DNA of 64,000 nt from Rheum nobile (lineage: Eukaryota > Streptophyta > Magnoliopsida > Caryophyllales > Polygonaceae), in contig WOAB01000689.1 in NCBI GenBank assembly GCA_027886185.1, positions 2,542,001 to 2,606,000 of the forward strand, written 5' to 3'. Made by a program: the position numbers and the translations under genes. Within the stretch, counting starts at the first letter, position 1. Each line of letters opens with the position of its first letter. The notes under the pieces are model-generated. The model saw only the letters and a list, made by a program, of their open reading frames with translations, was not told the DNA's origin and ran no database searches. Of the stretch, positions 44,171-55,465 are shown piece by piece.

Positions 44171-44820
44171 ATCTCCCCTTCTTGACTTCGAAGCGTCCTC
44201 GATTCGACGTGGATGAAGAAAGAAGCATCAAGTAGAGAGACACGAACATCCAGAAAGAGCAAAGGAACAAGTTGTGCATCAGCCTCGAATAACATCAAAG
44301 TTGTCACCTTTGCGGCTGAATCTTCTATGATTGTGGTGGGAGCGAGGTGGCTAAGAACAATAATAGAAACCTCAAGCTGACCAGATACGAGCATTGGTTG
44401 CGGAAGCGGTGATGAGTGCGGCGGAGGGGCCGGTGAAAGGCTGTATTGTGACGAACAACCATCAAGGACCGGGGCTTCGACGACCTCTTCCTCATACTCG
44501 TCCCACTTGGGATGATCGAAGGACATAGGACAGGATTCCACATCCACCAAATCAGCGCCTTTTGGAGAAGGAGTCATCACGAACGGATACGGATCGCATT
44601 GAGAGACCAATATAAACTCCGCATCACGTTGGACTTGCTCGCGGGCAATCTCCTCGGCTATGACCTCCTCCAATTCCCTAATGCGTTGGACGATCCCCGC
44701 TTTCTCACGTATGATCTCAGCTTTCTCACGTATGGTCTCAGCTCGCTCACGTTCGAGCTTCGCGATACGGGCAAGCACCTCTTGCCGCCAAGGGGAGAAG
44801 CTTTTCGTAGGAAACTCCAT
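44068..44820 (-). CDS. Uncharacterised coiled-coil protein of a non-autonomous LTR element (Gag-like role?)
   Basis: The 250-residue frame starts MEFPTKSFSPWRQEVLARI; the same frame is open for 23 codons upstream to an ATG at 44889, but those look like leader. Residues about 15-75 form a strong coiled coil (ERERAETIREKAEIIREKAG). The middle is acidic and Pro/Ser-rich (DEYEEEVVEAPV, APPPHSSPLPQP). The last 70 residues lie partly inside the LTR. I see no zinc knuckle, protease or RT. By position it occupies the Gag slot. The function is unknown; a particle or RNA-packaging role is my guess. Confidence 0.6.
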   Translation of the reverse strand: MEFPTKSFSPWRQEVLARIAKLERERAETIREKAEIIREKAGIVQRIRELEEVIAEEIAREQVQRDAEFILVSQCDPYPFVMTPSPKGADLVDVESCPMSFDHPKWDEYEEEVVEAPVLDGCSSQYSLSPAPPPHSSPLPQPMLVSGQLEVSIIVLSHLAPTTIIEDSAAKVTTLMLFEADAQLVPLLFLDVRVSLLDASFFIHVESRTLRSQEGEIDSNMHVRLNQRPPRKRLKQRVKSCASSELLLAI

Positions 44821-45399
44821 AGTACCCCTATACGAAGCATACACCGCAAGGAGTAAGTTGCACCAAACAAAAGAACAAGTCCAAGCCAAGTCCTTGTCTC
44901 AAAAGTGAACCAAGAAATTTTCCGCTGGGCGTACTAATTTTGGTTGCTCGTGAGGAGGGAGAGGCTTGAACGGAAGGCAACAAAGCAAGAACTAGCAAAT
45001 CAAGTCCCAAACAACACACAAATCCACAAGTTCAAGCAGATCAAATCAAATTTCTTAGAATTAATCACACAAATAAACAAGGAAGTCAAGTATGCAAATA
45101 AGGGAACGAGATATTGCTAGAAGGAGAGATTTAAGGAAAATTGAAAAGTCAAAGGTTACTCTAACTTGAGAATAACCAAAACCTAAAGTAAATTAGGATT
45201 TGCAGGCCGTGAAGGAGAGGGTGGCAAACGGGGTGGTGGTGGCGGAACGATGGTGGTGGTGTGGTGGTGTTCACGGCGGTAAGGATTCCGACGAGTGGTG
45301 ATGGGGAAAAAAATTGTGGGTTTGTAAGCGGAAAAATTTCAAGGAATCACAATAAGAGAGAAGAAACAAACTTAGCTTGGATAGGCTCTGATGTCAGTT

Positions 45400-46260
45400 G
45401 ATGCGAACAACCCCTGAAGTGTTGTCTGCAACGCAGGATCTTGGTTCCTCAAGCTTGTAGTTGAATCCTTCTCTTCCGTAGCCAAAGAGATGGCTTTCCT
45501 AGGGCTAAAGAGATAGCCTTTAAACGCGTCAAAGAGATGACAAATAGATCAAAGAGATGATCACAAATACCGAAGAGACGATGAACAATTGCTCGAAGCG
45601 ACGAGCTACGGGTTAGACGATCCGTGGGATCGAAGAGTTGACGTTGGAACTCAAGGGAAGGAGCGTACTCAACTTTACTACTCAAATTCAACGTCACTTT
45701 ATTGAATGAAAAACATAAATATTTAAAGATAATTTCGTGCCCTAATGGGTTGTAAAATAAGAAATCTATCTAATCTATCTAAGGCTAAGGATAAGGAAAC
45801 AAAATAAAAGATAGAAACTTGCTAAATAAGCAATTAGGAATCCAAACAAGCTTGAATCCTAATTCTCCTTATCTTATCCTAAGGAACTAATAAACTAATT
45901 AATAATGCTGAAAACAAAGATATTCTAACAAGAAAATCGGATATAATCTTATCTAACTAATCTAAGTAGATAATTCCCGTTGGAAATTGCACAACTCTCA
46001 GTAAAACTCGATTTTGACCATCTTTTTGTTGGAAACTTGAATCGACGTAAACTATGAAGTTTTAGATCTTTGAATCAGCTTTCCAACGCATCTTGAATCA
46101 TCACGAGATCAATTTTCTAGCCACAGTTATGACTGTTTTACCGAAGACTATCCATAACTAAATCGTCAGTAACAATTCCGAACTTGCACAAGACTTCACC
46201 CTTTGCTTGAGCCTCTTCCTTGGAGGCCTTTGATTAAGTCTCACATGCATGTTGCTATCA
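45400..46260 (-). repeat. LTR of the non-autonomous element (upper)
   Basis: This is the partner of 43308-44170, followed by the target duplication AAAGG and then by the LINE endonuclease SDHCP motif in the correct frame. Confidence 0.95.
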
Positions 46261-46393
46261 AAAGGATGCTCAGATCACTGCCCAGCTATTCTCAGGATTC
46301 CTTGCCAGAATATGCAGAAGAAAACAAGCTTCAGATATTGCAATGTTTGGGCTTCTATGCCAAATTTTCTTAATATCATCAATGAAGGGTGAA

Positions 46394-48237
46394 AGTTAGA
46401 GGTCTATGGAGTTGCCATGTACAGATTAACATGCAAACTCCGAGCTTTGAAACCTCTCCTTCGCAGCCTTCGCATAAGATCCATTGATGCTGAGCAACTG
46501 AACATTCAAGAGCTTCATAGCAAGCTGGAGAACATTCAGGTTGACCTCCTCATAAGACCTGCTGATCCTCTTCTACTTGATGTGGAGTATGGCACCCTCT
46601 CTGCACTCAAATTGGCTATTTCTAGGAGGAGCAGCAATCTGCAGCAACAAGCCAAGCTACACTGGCTCAAGTATCAAGATCAATGCAGCAACTACTTTTA
46701 CAGGTCCATCAAAACCAGGCAAACCAAAAGAAAAATTCCTAGTCTCCTTGATGATAATGGAATCCTCCTCACTGACCCTATGGACATCCAGAATCATATC
46801 GTGCAGCATTTTCAATCTTGGTTTGGAAATGAGATCAATTGTCCTCAACATAACAGCTTCATCATCAGTTCGGGCCCCATAGCAGATGATTGTGACATGA
46901 TCAACATGACTAAGCCTGTCCAGCGAGATGATATCAAAAGAGCCCTGTTTGACATTGGAAACAACAAAGCACCGGGGCCAGATGGATATGGTGCACAATT
47001 CTTCAAGGACTCTTGGAGCATTGTAGGAAATGAATTCTCTAATGTTGTAATTGATTTCTTTGAGAGTGGAAAGTTACTGAAACAAATTGGGTGCTCCACC
47101 ATTGCTCTAATCTCCAAGGTTGATCAACCTACTGTCATCAATGACTTCAGGCCAATTGCATGCTGCACCGTCATCTATAAAGTGATTAGCAAAATTCTTG
47201 TCTCTAGATTGCAATTAGTACTTCCCAAACTTATTGATAATGCACAAGGAGCTTTCATCAAAGGCAGGTCTATACGACATAATATTGTTGTATGCCAGGA
47301 TATTGTCAAGGGCTATACTAGAAAGCACACGAGTCCAAGATGTGCCATCATGATTGATCTTAGAAAGGCCTATGATACTGTCAACTGGGATTTCCTCTTT
47401 CTTATCCTTCATGAGTTTGGATTCCACCCGAGAATGATCAACTGGATTCAGGAATGTGTCAGAAGCAGCTCTTTCACCATCAATCTGGAAGGGGAATTGG
47501 TTGGCTTCATCAAAAGCAAGAGAGGTCTCAGATAGGGGGACCCCTTAGCCCCCTATCTATTTGTCATCATCATGGAATATTATTCTAGACTTCTCAAGTA
47601 TCACCCACAATGCTCCAGAATTGGACTCTCCCACGTCTGCTTTGCTGATGATTTGTTCCTCTTTTCTCATGGTAGCATCAACTCCCTGCAGATTGTGAAA
47701 GAATCACTTGATGAATTCTGCTCCTGCTCAGGTCTTGGCATTAACAATAGCAAATCTAAAATATTCTTTGCTGGTACTAATGCTCAGTTGGAAGAAGAAG
47801 CTTTGACTCTCCTTAACATGACCAAAGGAGAACTGCCAATTACCTATCTTGGTGTCCCTCTTTGTAGCAGGGGTGCACACAAAGAAGACTTCAAACCTCT
47901 GCTATCCAAAATCTCCAACAAAATCAACTCTTGGGCCTCTAAGAATATGTCTTATGCTGACAGGCTTCAACTTATCTCTTCTGTGCTTTATGGAGTGCTC
48001 AACTACTGGTGCAAGGTTTTCATCATACCCAAGAAAATAGTCTATGTTATCAATGCCCTTATGAGGAACTTCCTTTGGAGTGGCAGAAGGGATGGCAGGA
48101 AATCGCCCATTGCCTGGAGTAAGGTCTGCAGACCAAAAGATGAAGGAGGACTTGGACTAAAGGAAATCTTATCTTGGAATAAAGATTCTGTCATTGAGCT
48201 CATCTATGACCTTATCAAGGACAGCTCCTCCATCTAG
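46394..48237 (+). pseudogene. LINE reverse transcriptase (second LINE)
   Basis: The open frames 46417-47535 and 47572-48237 are one frame split by stops. Motifs are NNKAPGPDGYGAQFFK, LISKVDQP, DFRPIACC, AQGAFIKGRSIRHN, MIDLRKAYDTVNWDF, then SKRGLR*GDPLAPYLFV with a TAG where other elements have glutamine, HVCFADDLFLFSHG (the active-site FADD) and PITYLGVPL. The thumb region follows to 48237, ending in another stop. All changes are point mutations, consistent with slow decay. Confidence 0.92.
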
Positions 48238-48978
48238 CATACATGGGGCAATGTTAATCTGATCAGAAATAGAGAATTTTGGAGCATCAGGAAGAAAGGC
48301 ACTGACAATGCTATATGGACCATGCTACTCAATCTTAGGGACAAAATCTCTCAAAGGCTGGATTCTGGGCATGCACCAATTCTCATGTCTAGAGGAGAGA
48401 GATATGACTAGAAGTCCATCTATGATGACTACAGACACAGAACCACTGCTAATGACTGGAAGTTGTGTATTTGGGGCAAACTGATCACACCAAGAATATC
48501 CTTCATGTGCTGGATGGCTACACACGGAGGGCTTTCTGTCAAAAGCAGACTCAAGAGAATGGGAATTCTATAGGATGATCTCTGCTCTTTCTGCAAGTTG
48601 GCGCCTGAAACCACTGATCATCTCTGGTTCGATTGCAAGTTCACTTCTGAAGTGAGGAATAGAGTGCTTGACTGGGGGAAAATTGGTAAAAGACATAAAA
48701 ACTTTCAGGAATGGATTAGTTGCATGAGCAGGATGAGCAGGAAAAAGAGCATGAGATATGCTCTTTGGATGTGTAGTTACACTGCCATCATTTATTTCAC
48801 CTGGAGATGCAGAAATCTTATTGTTTTTCAAGGGAAGCACATTAGCACCAATGAATGTTATATGATGACTGTTAATCATATTGAGAATTGTGCTAGTTCT
48901 AGATGGAGCAAGTTCAATAGAGAAGCAAGAACATGTTTAGAGAGAGTGGGGATTAGGATCAATCCTTGTAATACCTAG
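48238..48978 (+). pseudogene. LINE zf-RVT region and C-terminus
   Basis: Reading on in the same frame through stops at 48235, 48408 and 48570 gives the zf-RVT ligands CSFCKLAPETTDHLWFDC and a C-terminal part ending at 48978. No RNase H follows. The 3' UTR is about 60 bp, then the A-run. Confidence 0.85.
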
Positions 48979-49047
48979 GCTTTCCTAGGATCTTATAAGT
49001 TCGGTTACTTACCTTGAATGAATTTCTTACCTTTCATTAAAAAAAAA

Positions 49048-49790
49048 GTGTTTATATGCTTACTAGAGTTTACAATGCTTATATTGTTTATAAGGCAATA
49101 TAGTCATAGAGAATGAAAGCATTTGTGTATGCACATTTGTTATGATTCTGCTTATAAGGCTATATATGTCATAGAGAATGAAAGCATTTGTTTATAAGGC
49201 TATATAAGATGTTGTTGCTGATGCTATATTGTAATTGTATGCACATTTGTTATGATTCTGCTTATAAGGCAATATAGTCATAGAGAATGAAAGCATTTGT
49301 GTACTAAAGTCACATAAATTTAGTTTTATGTTTTGAAGTAGCAATTTCGAAAACGATAGCATATATTGTTCACAATCACACATTATGCTTTGTTGAATCA
49401 AATACCAAAACAAGCGTATAATTATGGGTTGATGAAGTCGGCTTTATTCAAAGTACTATAAGTTATCTTATTTGGTATCTCATACAATTATGTCAATTTT
49501 TTTTCTAAACAACGGAGTGTGCTATGTGAAATACACCATTAAATTATACGCGTATTATGTGAAAAATTGTACTAGGTATACATGTGAATTTTTGAAATAT
49601 ATATAGGTGTATACAGATTAAAAATTCCTAAATATTTCAATTCATGATTTCCATTTCTAGCGTAGAAATATATATTTCTCAATTTACATAAAATGACTAA
49701 GCTATATATATATACGTGTTGAAAATCTGTTTAGAGAGATATCATATTGATAATACATTTTTTAGATAACCAGTGCATGACACCAAGTCT
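49048..49790. repeat. AT-rich region with nested direct repeats
   Basis: A 30-40 bp phrase around GTCATAGAGAATGAAAGC occurs three times (about 49103-49130, 49168-49193 and 49278-49304). TGTATGCACATTTGTTATG occurs twice (49126-49144, 49236-49254). No gene is visible. Confidence 0.8.
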
Positions 49791-49799
49791 ACACTAGTA

Positions 49800-50330
49800 T
49801 CTACTAAACTAGAATCTAATTACGATATATGACACTCCGTCATTAAAACTGTCACATGACACTCCGTCATTAAAACCGCCACATGACACTCTCTCATTAA
49901 AACCGTCACATGTCATTTTCTGCTTTTTTCAAAAATTTTAAATAAATCTAATTATAAGTCAAAGATTATTATCCTAAACTTATCACTCATTTTTTCCTAA
50001 TTTAAAAACAAATCAAGCAAAGATTACAAGTTAATCACAAAGATTACAAATCCAAAATTTCCTAATTATATACAAATCCAATATTTCATAATCTACTATA
50101 TATCTACTAAATTAGAATCTAATTATGCCATATGACACCCCCTCATTAAAACCGTCACATATCATTTTCTTCTTTTTTCAAAATTTTAAATTAATTTAAT
50201 TATAAATCAAATATTATTATCCTAAACTTATTATTTATTTTTTCCTAATTTAAATACAAATCAAGCACAAAGATTATAAATCCAAAATTTTCTAATTATA
50301 TACAAATTCAAAATTTTAATAATTATTAAT
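49800..50330 (+). repeat. Tandem duplicate of a Helitron-like 5' segment with a 27-bp repeat
   Basis: Two related segments start TCTACTAAA at 49800 and 50103 and run similarly for over 200 bp. The first contains three copies of a 27-bp unit (49831-49857, 49858-49884 and 49885-49911; GACACTCCGTCATTAAAA), the second a single copy (50134-50160). TCTACTA is a common start of plant Helitrons, and the base before it is A in both. The 3' ends are not identified, so the class is tentative. Confidence 0.55.
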
Positions 50331-50911
50331 AATTTTGATTCAATATATATGACTTAAAATTTGAATTACACTAATTGTGTTCATTTGTGGAAGTGTAAAA
50401 GAGAGAATACATGGGTCAATACAAAGAGAAGAAGAATTGTGAGAATCTCGACCGAATTTTTGCTTTTGTTCTTCAAGTGTGGAGCAATGGCGTATTCGAC
50501 AGTTGTAATTTTGGCGGTTTGAAGAAATGAGTTTCAAATCGAAATCAATTTCTGTTCAAGCTCATGTGCGTCTCTTCGATCAAAATCCAACTTCAGGATG
50601 ATATGACATGTACGTACATCACTTTTTTTTTGAAATCGACTTCACCGTCATCACCATAACACCCTCAAATGACAAATTAATTGGAGCATTGTGGGTGAAA
50701 CTAGGGAGCTAGATTAAACATGAATACAGACAATATATATAATTTCATATATTCACTGTCGACATTTATGGAGCGGCGGACGCAAGATTTATATTTCATT
50801 GAGTGAGTGTGACATATGGAATATTACTATATTCAGCGTTCGCTCCACCTACCATATGTTGATGGAGTATGAATCTGTCCCTAAAGGTAGTATTGGCGGG
50901 GATTTGGAATA

Positions 50912-50947
<36 letters not shown>

Positions 50948-52044
50948 GGTATCAAGTCGTTTCTTTGGCGCGCCTGCAAGCTAAGGAGTCAAAGCGAATC
51001 CAAGCTACTGAGCATTGCAGGGTTGGTTAAACATCATTGTTGAATCGGACTGTACGTCTCCCTTTGATCCTGAAACTTCAAGAAAATGTGCATTGGGTTC
51101 GACCCTGTACTGCATTTTGGCCTTATCGATGGGGTTTAGATCTTTTCATATGGCCCACGTTCGCAGACGAGCTAGCTAACAGGGCTGCCAATTTTAACAG
51201 GAATAGAGGCTAAATAATTTCATATTCACTATCATGCATGCATGCATGCATGCAGTGGCTGCTGCACGATTTTCATTAAGGGAAACTGACATCAAATTAT
51301 TATTACAGTCCATATAAAATATTAAATATTACAAGTCTATTCGAATGACATTTTTTGAGGTGTCATGTTCTGAATTTTCAAATTTTAATCAAGTCCCTAA
51401 TTGGTTCAATCATAATCTGAATCTCATATAAATTTCATAATCTGAATCTCTAATTCATAAATTAGTGTAATAATGCTTTCTTTTTTGTTTCTCGCTTTAT
51501 CTAGACCCAAAATAATATGATACAGAACTAGTACACTAATGAGCCCATAATGTTGAATTGCAAAACTAATTCAAAAGGAAATACAAATGGTTGAATGATT
51601 GAATAAGGTCAAATGTCTAAATCATAAAGTTTGCATAATTTCAAATTTTAAATTCTATGAAGGTGAAGACCACCAACAACTTTATTAGAAGGGGACAAAA
51701 TTTAGCTAAGCGTTTGTTTATTCAACAGAAAACTATCAATTTTTATCAATGTACTTACAATAGATATGTTAAACACGAATATGCCCGTTTTACCGACATG
51801 GTCGATCTAGTTGATGAATTTTTTTTGTAATCCGAAATGATCGAACTCGAATATGAATCGAGAATGTATGACTGAACATGACCCAATCTGTACTCGACCA
51901 TGATTAGCAAGTAAATGTGACATTTTTTAAAGGATTACTTAAAAAATTATATAATTAATGAGATATAAATACTTTTAAGTATGTTCATGTATTATAAGAA
52001 AGAACATCAATACACATGTATTATTTTTCAAATTTATAAATTTA
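50331..52044. other. AT-rich non-coding interval with microsatellites
   Basis: A (TA)n run lies at about 50913-50944 and a (CATG)n run at 51233-51255. No ORF has recognisable content. 50945-51210 is less AT-rich and may be a relic, but I cannot name it. Confidence 0.5.
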
Positions 52045-52074
52045 CTAGTAAGCATGCCCGTGCGTAGCACGGGC
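52045..52074 (-). mobile_element. Helitron-type 3' terminus (hairpin plus CTAG)
   Basis: On the minus strand the hairpin GCCCGTGCTACGCACGGGC (52074-52056) is followed 7 bases later by CTAG, then T. A GC-rich 3' hairpin and CTRR end before a host T are Helitron hallmarks. The 5' end would lie at a higher coordinate and was not found. Confidence 0.55.
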
Positions 52075-52495
52075 TATGTTTAAAATTTTCTTTAGTGATT
52101 ATATGTACGATAGAGTGGTTTGCATATTGTAGTATTTTTTTTTTACAAAATGAGATCTATTGTGTGTTTCTTAAGATGAAGTATATACTTTTTTAATATA
52201 TTTATGATTAATTAATATTGATTTATGAATTTGAGCATAGTCTAAAGTGGTGTTATATTATTTTAAGTCGTTTTGGAAGTATTTGAGTAATAAAATAGAT
52301 AACAAACTAACTTTCATGATGCTTTTTACAACCTAAAAACTTGCATTAGAGCTCTCTAATATGTTATCGTAATAAAACTGTTTATTTTTCTTAATATGTA
52401 AATAGGGTGTGTTTTATATTTGGTTTTTTTATTTGTTTCAGTAATACAACCTTATATAGAAACTTATAAACCTCTAGTAGGACTTGGGTTACATA

Positions 52496-52882
52496 TAGAC
52501 CTGTCAAAAAACGATCTGACCCGACCCAATTTTTTTTGGGTCAAGGCCCAACCCGAAAGTCACTGGGTCAAGAAGGACCCGAACCCAAACCCAAAGGACC
52601 CGACTTGACCCGAAATCGAATAGTGAATCCGAGCTCGAGGGACCCCGTTATTTCATTTATAATAAATATTTTAAAATACTTTATTAAATAATTATATAAT
52701 ATTAAAAAATTTAATATTTTTTTTTATTAAATAAAAAAATCATAATATTAATTTTAAAAAAATGGTCACCTTCGACCCGCTGGGTCAACCCGAACCCGAT
52801 CCGCCCGACCCAAAAATTTTAATGGACCCGATCGACCCGAACCCGAATTGACCTGACCTGCCCGACCCAGTTGACAGGTCTA
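52496..52882. mobile_element. hAT-type MITE rich in GACCCGAACCCG repeats
   Basis: It has perfect 12-bp inverted ends (TAGACCTGTCAA / TTGACAGGTCTA) and a perfect 8-bp duplication GTTACATA (52488-52495 and 52883-52890). Both arms consist of GACCCGACCC/GGGTCAA-type repeats around an AT-rich centre (52640-52760). The architecture is the same as the MITE at 32196-32662, with different repeat words. Confidence 0.93.
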
Positions 52883-52890
52883 GTTACATA

Positions 52891-55306
52891 TGATATTAAT
52901 TTAATTATATAAAATTTTACATATATTATATTTTTCCCCTTAATAATGTATTTATTATTTTATAAATTATATTCACATTAGTATTCTCTTATATTTGTAG
53001 TATGTTAGATGCAATTTGCAGGTTTTTATCGATTTGGAGACTTTCTCATGACAATAATGTAAGTAGTAATGTTTTTAGTTACATGTACAACATATTTTAG
53101 TAAATTAATTATGATAGTAGAATTTGACATTGGAGTGATCTTTATTTTTATGATACTTTATGATCTCTATAGTTGACTGTATTTTGTTATTGAAGATATT
53201 CAAAATTTCTTGAGATAAGTGTGAGTATAAAATGCAAAGTAGTTACATTGATTTAATTAGATAAAAAATGAATTCGTTATTAAATATGGGTGTTGAATTT
53301 TAACACAACTCAAAATCTTTTTATAACACACCCTATAAAAGCACATTAGTATCTCAAATTGACATAAAATGTCACTCCCATAAAATCCAAAATTTGCTCC
53401 TCTCCTCTTGTCGTTGCCCCTCTCCATTGCCATTAGATCCACCTCCAAGCCGTCGACTTCGCGAACGCCTCATCAGATCCGCCTCCACTGCCACCGAATC
53501 CCATCTCCAGGTAGGCCAAACCAATTTCATTGAATTTGTCCATGTTAGATCTAGTCTAAAAATGCATTTGGTCCTATTTTAGATCTAGATTAGGTTTATT
53601 TACAAAATTAGAGTTAGATTTAGTTAATCCCAAATCTAGAAATTGGGTTCATAAATTATTATCCCTCATGAGATAGAATTGATTTTAGATCTGCTTTCAA
53701 AGGATAATTGCAATGATGTTCAATCTGCTTGTGTTGGTATTTGCCACTAAGTTGTTCTTACTCGCAATGTTACTTATCGGTAGATAGCTTGCAAGTTTTC
53801 TTGCCAATGCGAGGGTCAAATGTCTACTGTGTGGTTTCTTCTACTTTTGTCGTATGGAGCTCTGTATTTTATAAACAATATTAGTTATAGAAAACATAGC
53901 AATAAGTGTCATTATAATCGTCCACACCTAAGTTAGATGTTAAATAGAAGTCATATTTAGTTATCTTATAAAAAAATTGTATTAATTATATACTAAAAAT
54001 ACATAAGCCATTTAACATTATATTTGGTGTTTGGACATTATAACTTTAGAACTAAAAACTTGTGTTGCATTTGAAAATCATAAGTTTTGATATCTATGCA
54101 ATGTAATGTACATATAAAAGATAAAATAACTTAAAGTCAAACAATGTATTACATATTTATACATATTTCCATGTAATGTATATTATGTATTATACAGTCT
54201 AATATTATATATTCTATACAGTATACTACACATACAATATAATATTTAATAATATATACTCTAGTACTTCATTGTCACAAATTCACAACTATGTATATAT
54301 GTACACGCTATATACATTGCTTATAAACAAAATGCATATATAATTTACTCAATTGAGAATTGAGATGATCACGTCATGCATATTTGACTAATATAATTTA
54401 ATCAGTTATTTATACTAAATTATTACATATAAAACATGTTTAATAAAAAGTAAGAATTATTGATTTAAAGAATATAAACATTTTCCAAAGAAATGAAACA
54501 ATAAGAATATTTTACTTCAAAAATAGACCTTATTTTCAAAAGCGATAAAATATACTTTTTTATCCTAAAATTTAAATAATATATTTACATTTGATTAAAC
54601 GAATGAATACTTATATAGATACCACATAATATAAAGTAATTTATATCATCAAAACAAATAATTTTTTTTTATAAAATAATATAAAAATGTTGGAGGCAAA
54701 ATAAATGTATGGTAAAAGTTTTTCCAAAAAAAAAGAAAATAAAAATACGTATGTAAAATTTCCCCCAAAATCCCCCCAAAAAACTTCTTTTTCTCAAGGA
54801 ACCCTAAACCTTCTCAACCTCTTCATCACTGCTCTCGAGCCACGCCTCAAGCAGTCGAGCCGCACCTCTTCTCTGCTCACGCCCCCACCTTTCTTTGCCT
54901 TTGTCAAGATCCAGCGAGGTCTGCTCACGCCGTCCTCTTCGTCTCTCTACCCACTCCCCCGCCTTCGTCTCCAGATCCGGCGATCTCTCTGCCTTTACTG
55001 AAACAAATTGTTCTTGCTTCTTCCCAACAGTCGTCAGGAAAAGAACGAAGAGTTAGCGCGCTCCAAAATCTCAATCCACTTGAGGCGATTTCAGAAAAGG
55101 GTCTACAATGGTGGTTGAATACTCAAACTAAGACGATTTCGTTGATACTCCAAGGAAGGTTAGGATTTTATTGTCTAAATCAATTCGAGTTTTGGTTTGA
55201 GTTAGGGTTTATCTAATCATTCTGATGTGCTTGAGGTTATTGCTCTAGCTATCCTTCATAGTGTGTAAATTCTAATTTCTCCGACATAATTCTCTCACTC
55301 TCCCCG
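52891..55306. other. AT-rich interval with two UTR-like GC-rich islands
   Basis: 53395-53512 (ending ATCTCCAG|GTAGGC) and 54780-55010 are CT-rich, exon-like islands in AT-rich sequence. They resemble 5' UTRs, but no coding exon follows in either. No protein is recognised in the short frames there. Confidence 0.4.
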
Positions 55307-55465
55307 TCAAATAGGGATGTTTTGACCATCATTCGGCTTGCCGACATAAATCTCTCGAACCATCCAGTCAGTATCAAAGAGGAGAAAAGGAAACCATCCA
55401 ATCCATGCGAGAGCAGTAATTGATAGGATTAGCCATATAGATCCTGATAGATAGCGGAAAGTACA
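55307..55465 (-). pseudogene. Sucrose transporter (SUT/SUC) fragment
   Basis: CTFRYLSGSIWLILSITAL followed by AWIGWFPFLLFDTDWMVREIY matches a transmembrane segment and the following loop of plant sucrose-proton symporters (family 'WFPFLLFDTDWMGREVYGG'). MVREIYVG has the conserved glycines replaced. It ends with a stop after NDGQNIPI, and upstream the frame runs into a (TA)n repeat. Only about 50 residues of the roughly 500-residue protein are here, so it is a fragment, likely from gene capture or degeneration. Confidence 0.8.

Larger units (their letters stand above)
43308..46260 (-). mobile_element. Non-autonomous LTR retrotransposon with a single coiled-coil ORF
   Basis: Near-identical LTRs 43308-44170 (863 bp) and 45400-46260 (861 bp), both TGATGCG...GCTATCA on the plus strand, are flanked by AAAGG. 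On the minus strand the priming site TGACATCAGAGCC (45398-45386; two changes from the initiator-Met site) is next to the upper LTR, and the purine run AGAAGGGGAGAT (44171-44182) next to the lower. The interior is only 1.2 kb and holds no protease, RT or integrase. It would need enzymes from another element. Confidence 0.93.
42641..46393 (+). pseudogene. LINE ORF2 endonuclease, interrupted by an LTR element
   Basis: It starts MTKLSIASWNIRGLNSP, with FLALLETRV (catalytic E), LLGDFNAIAD and FFTWSNNHRDG; the SDHCP motif lies after the inserted element at 46270. The insertion spans 43308-46260. There is a TGA at 42863-42865 (GRIWLF*) where the family has tryptophan or serine, a shift near 43000, a TAG after ANQK (43261-43263) and another stop near 46392. 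The N-terminal open frames end in each case at such lesions. Confidence 0.87.
41204..49047 (+). mobile_element. L1-type LINE with ORF1 and ORF2, split by an LTR element
   Basis: ORF1 (DUF4283/zinc knuckle) and ORF2 (endonuclease, RT, zf-RVT) lie head to tail and overlap by 8 nt (ORF2 ATG at 42641, ORF1 stop at 42646-42648). It ends in an A-run at 49039-49047. An LTR element with a perfect AAAGG duplication (43303-43307 and 46261-46265) sits in the endonuclease just before the SDH motif. The copy has several in-frame stops. It lacks the RNase H seen in the first LINE, so it belongs to a different lineage. The 5' end and LINE TSD were not resolved. Confidence 0.93.

Noticed and set aside
44512..44908. 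Plus-strand ORFs opposite the coiled-coil gene
   Set aside because: Mirror frames of the repeated EKAEIIRE-coding sequence with no features of their own.
51233..51255. (CATG)n as a regulatory RY repeat
   Set aside because: It contains the seed-type RY core CATGCATG, but it is a plain microsatellite with no gene close by.
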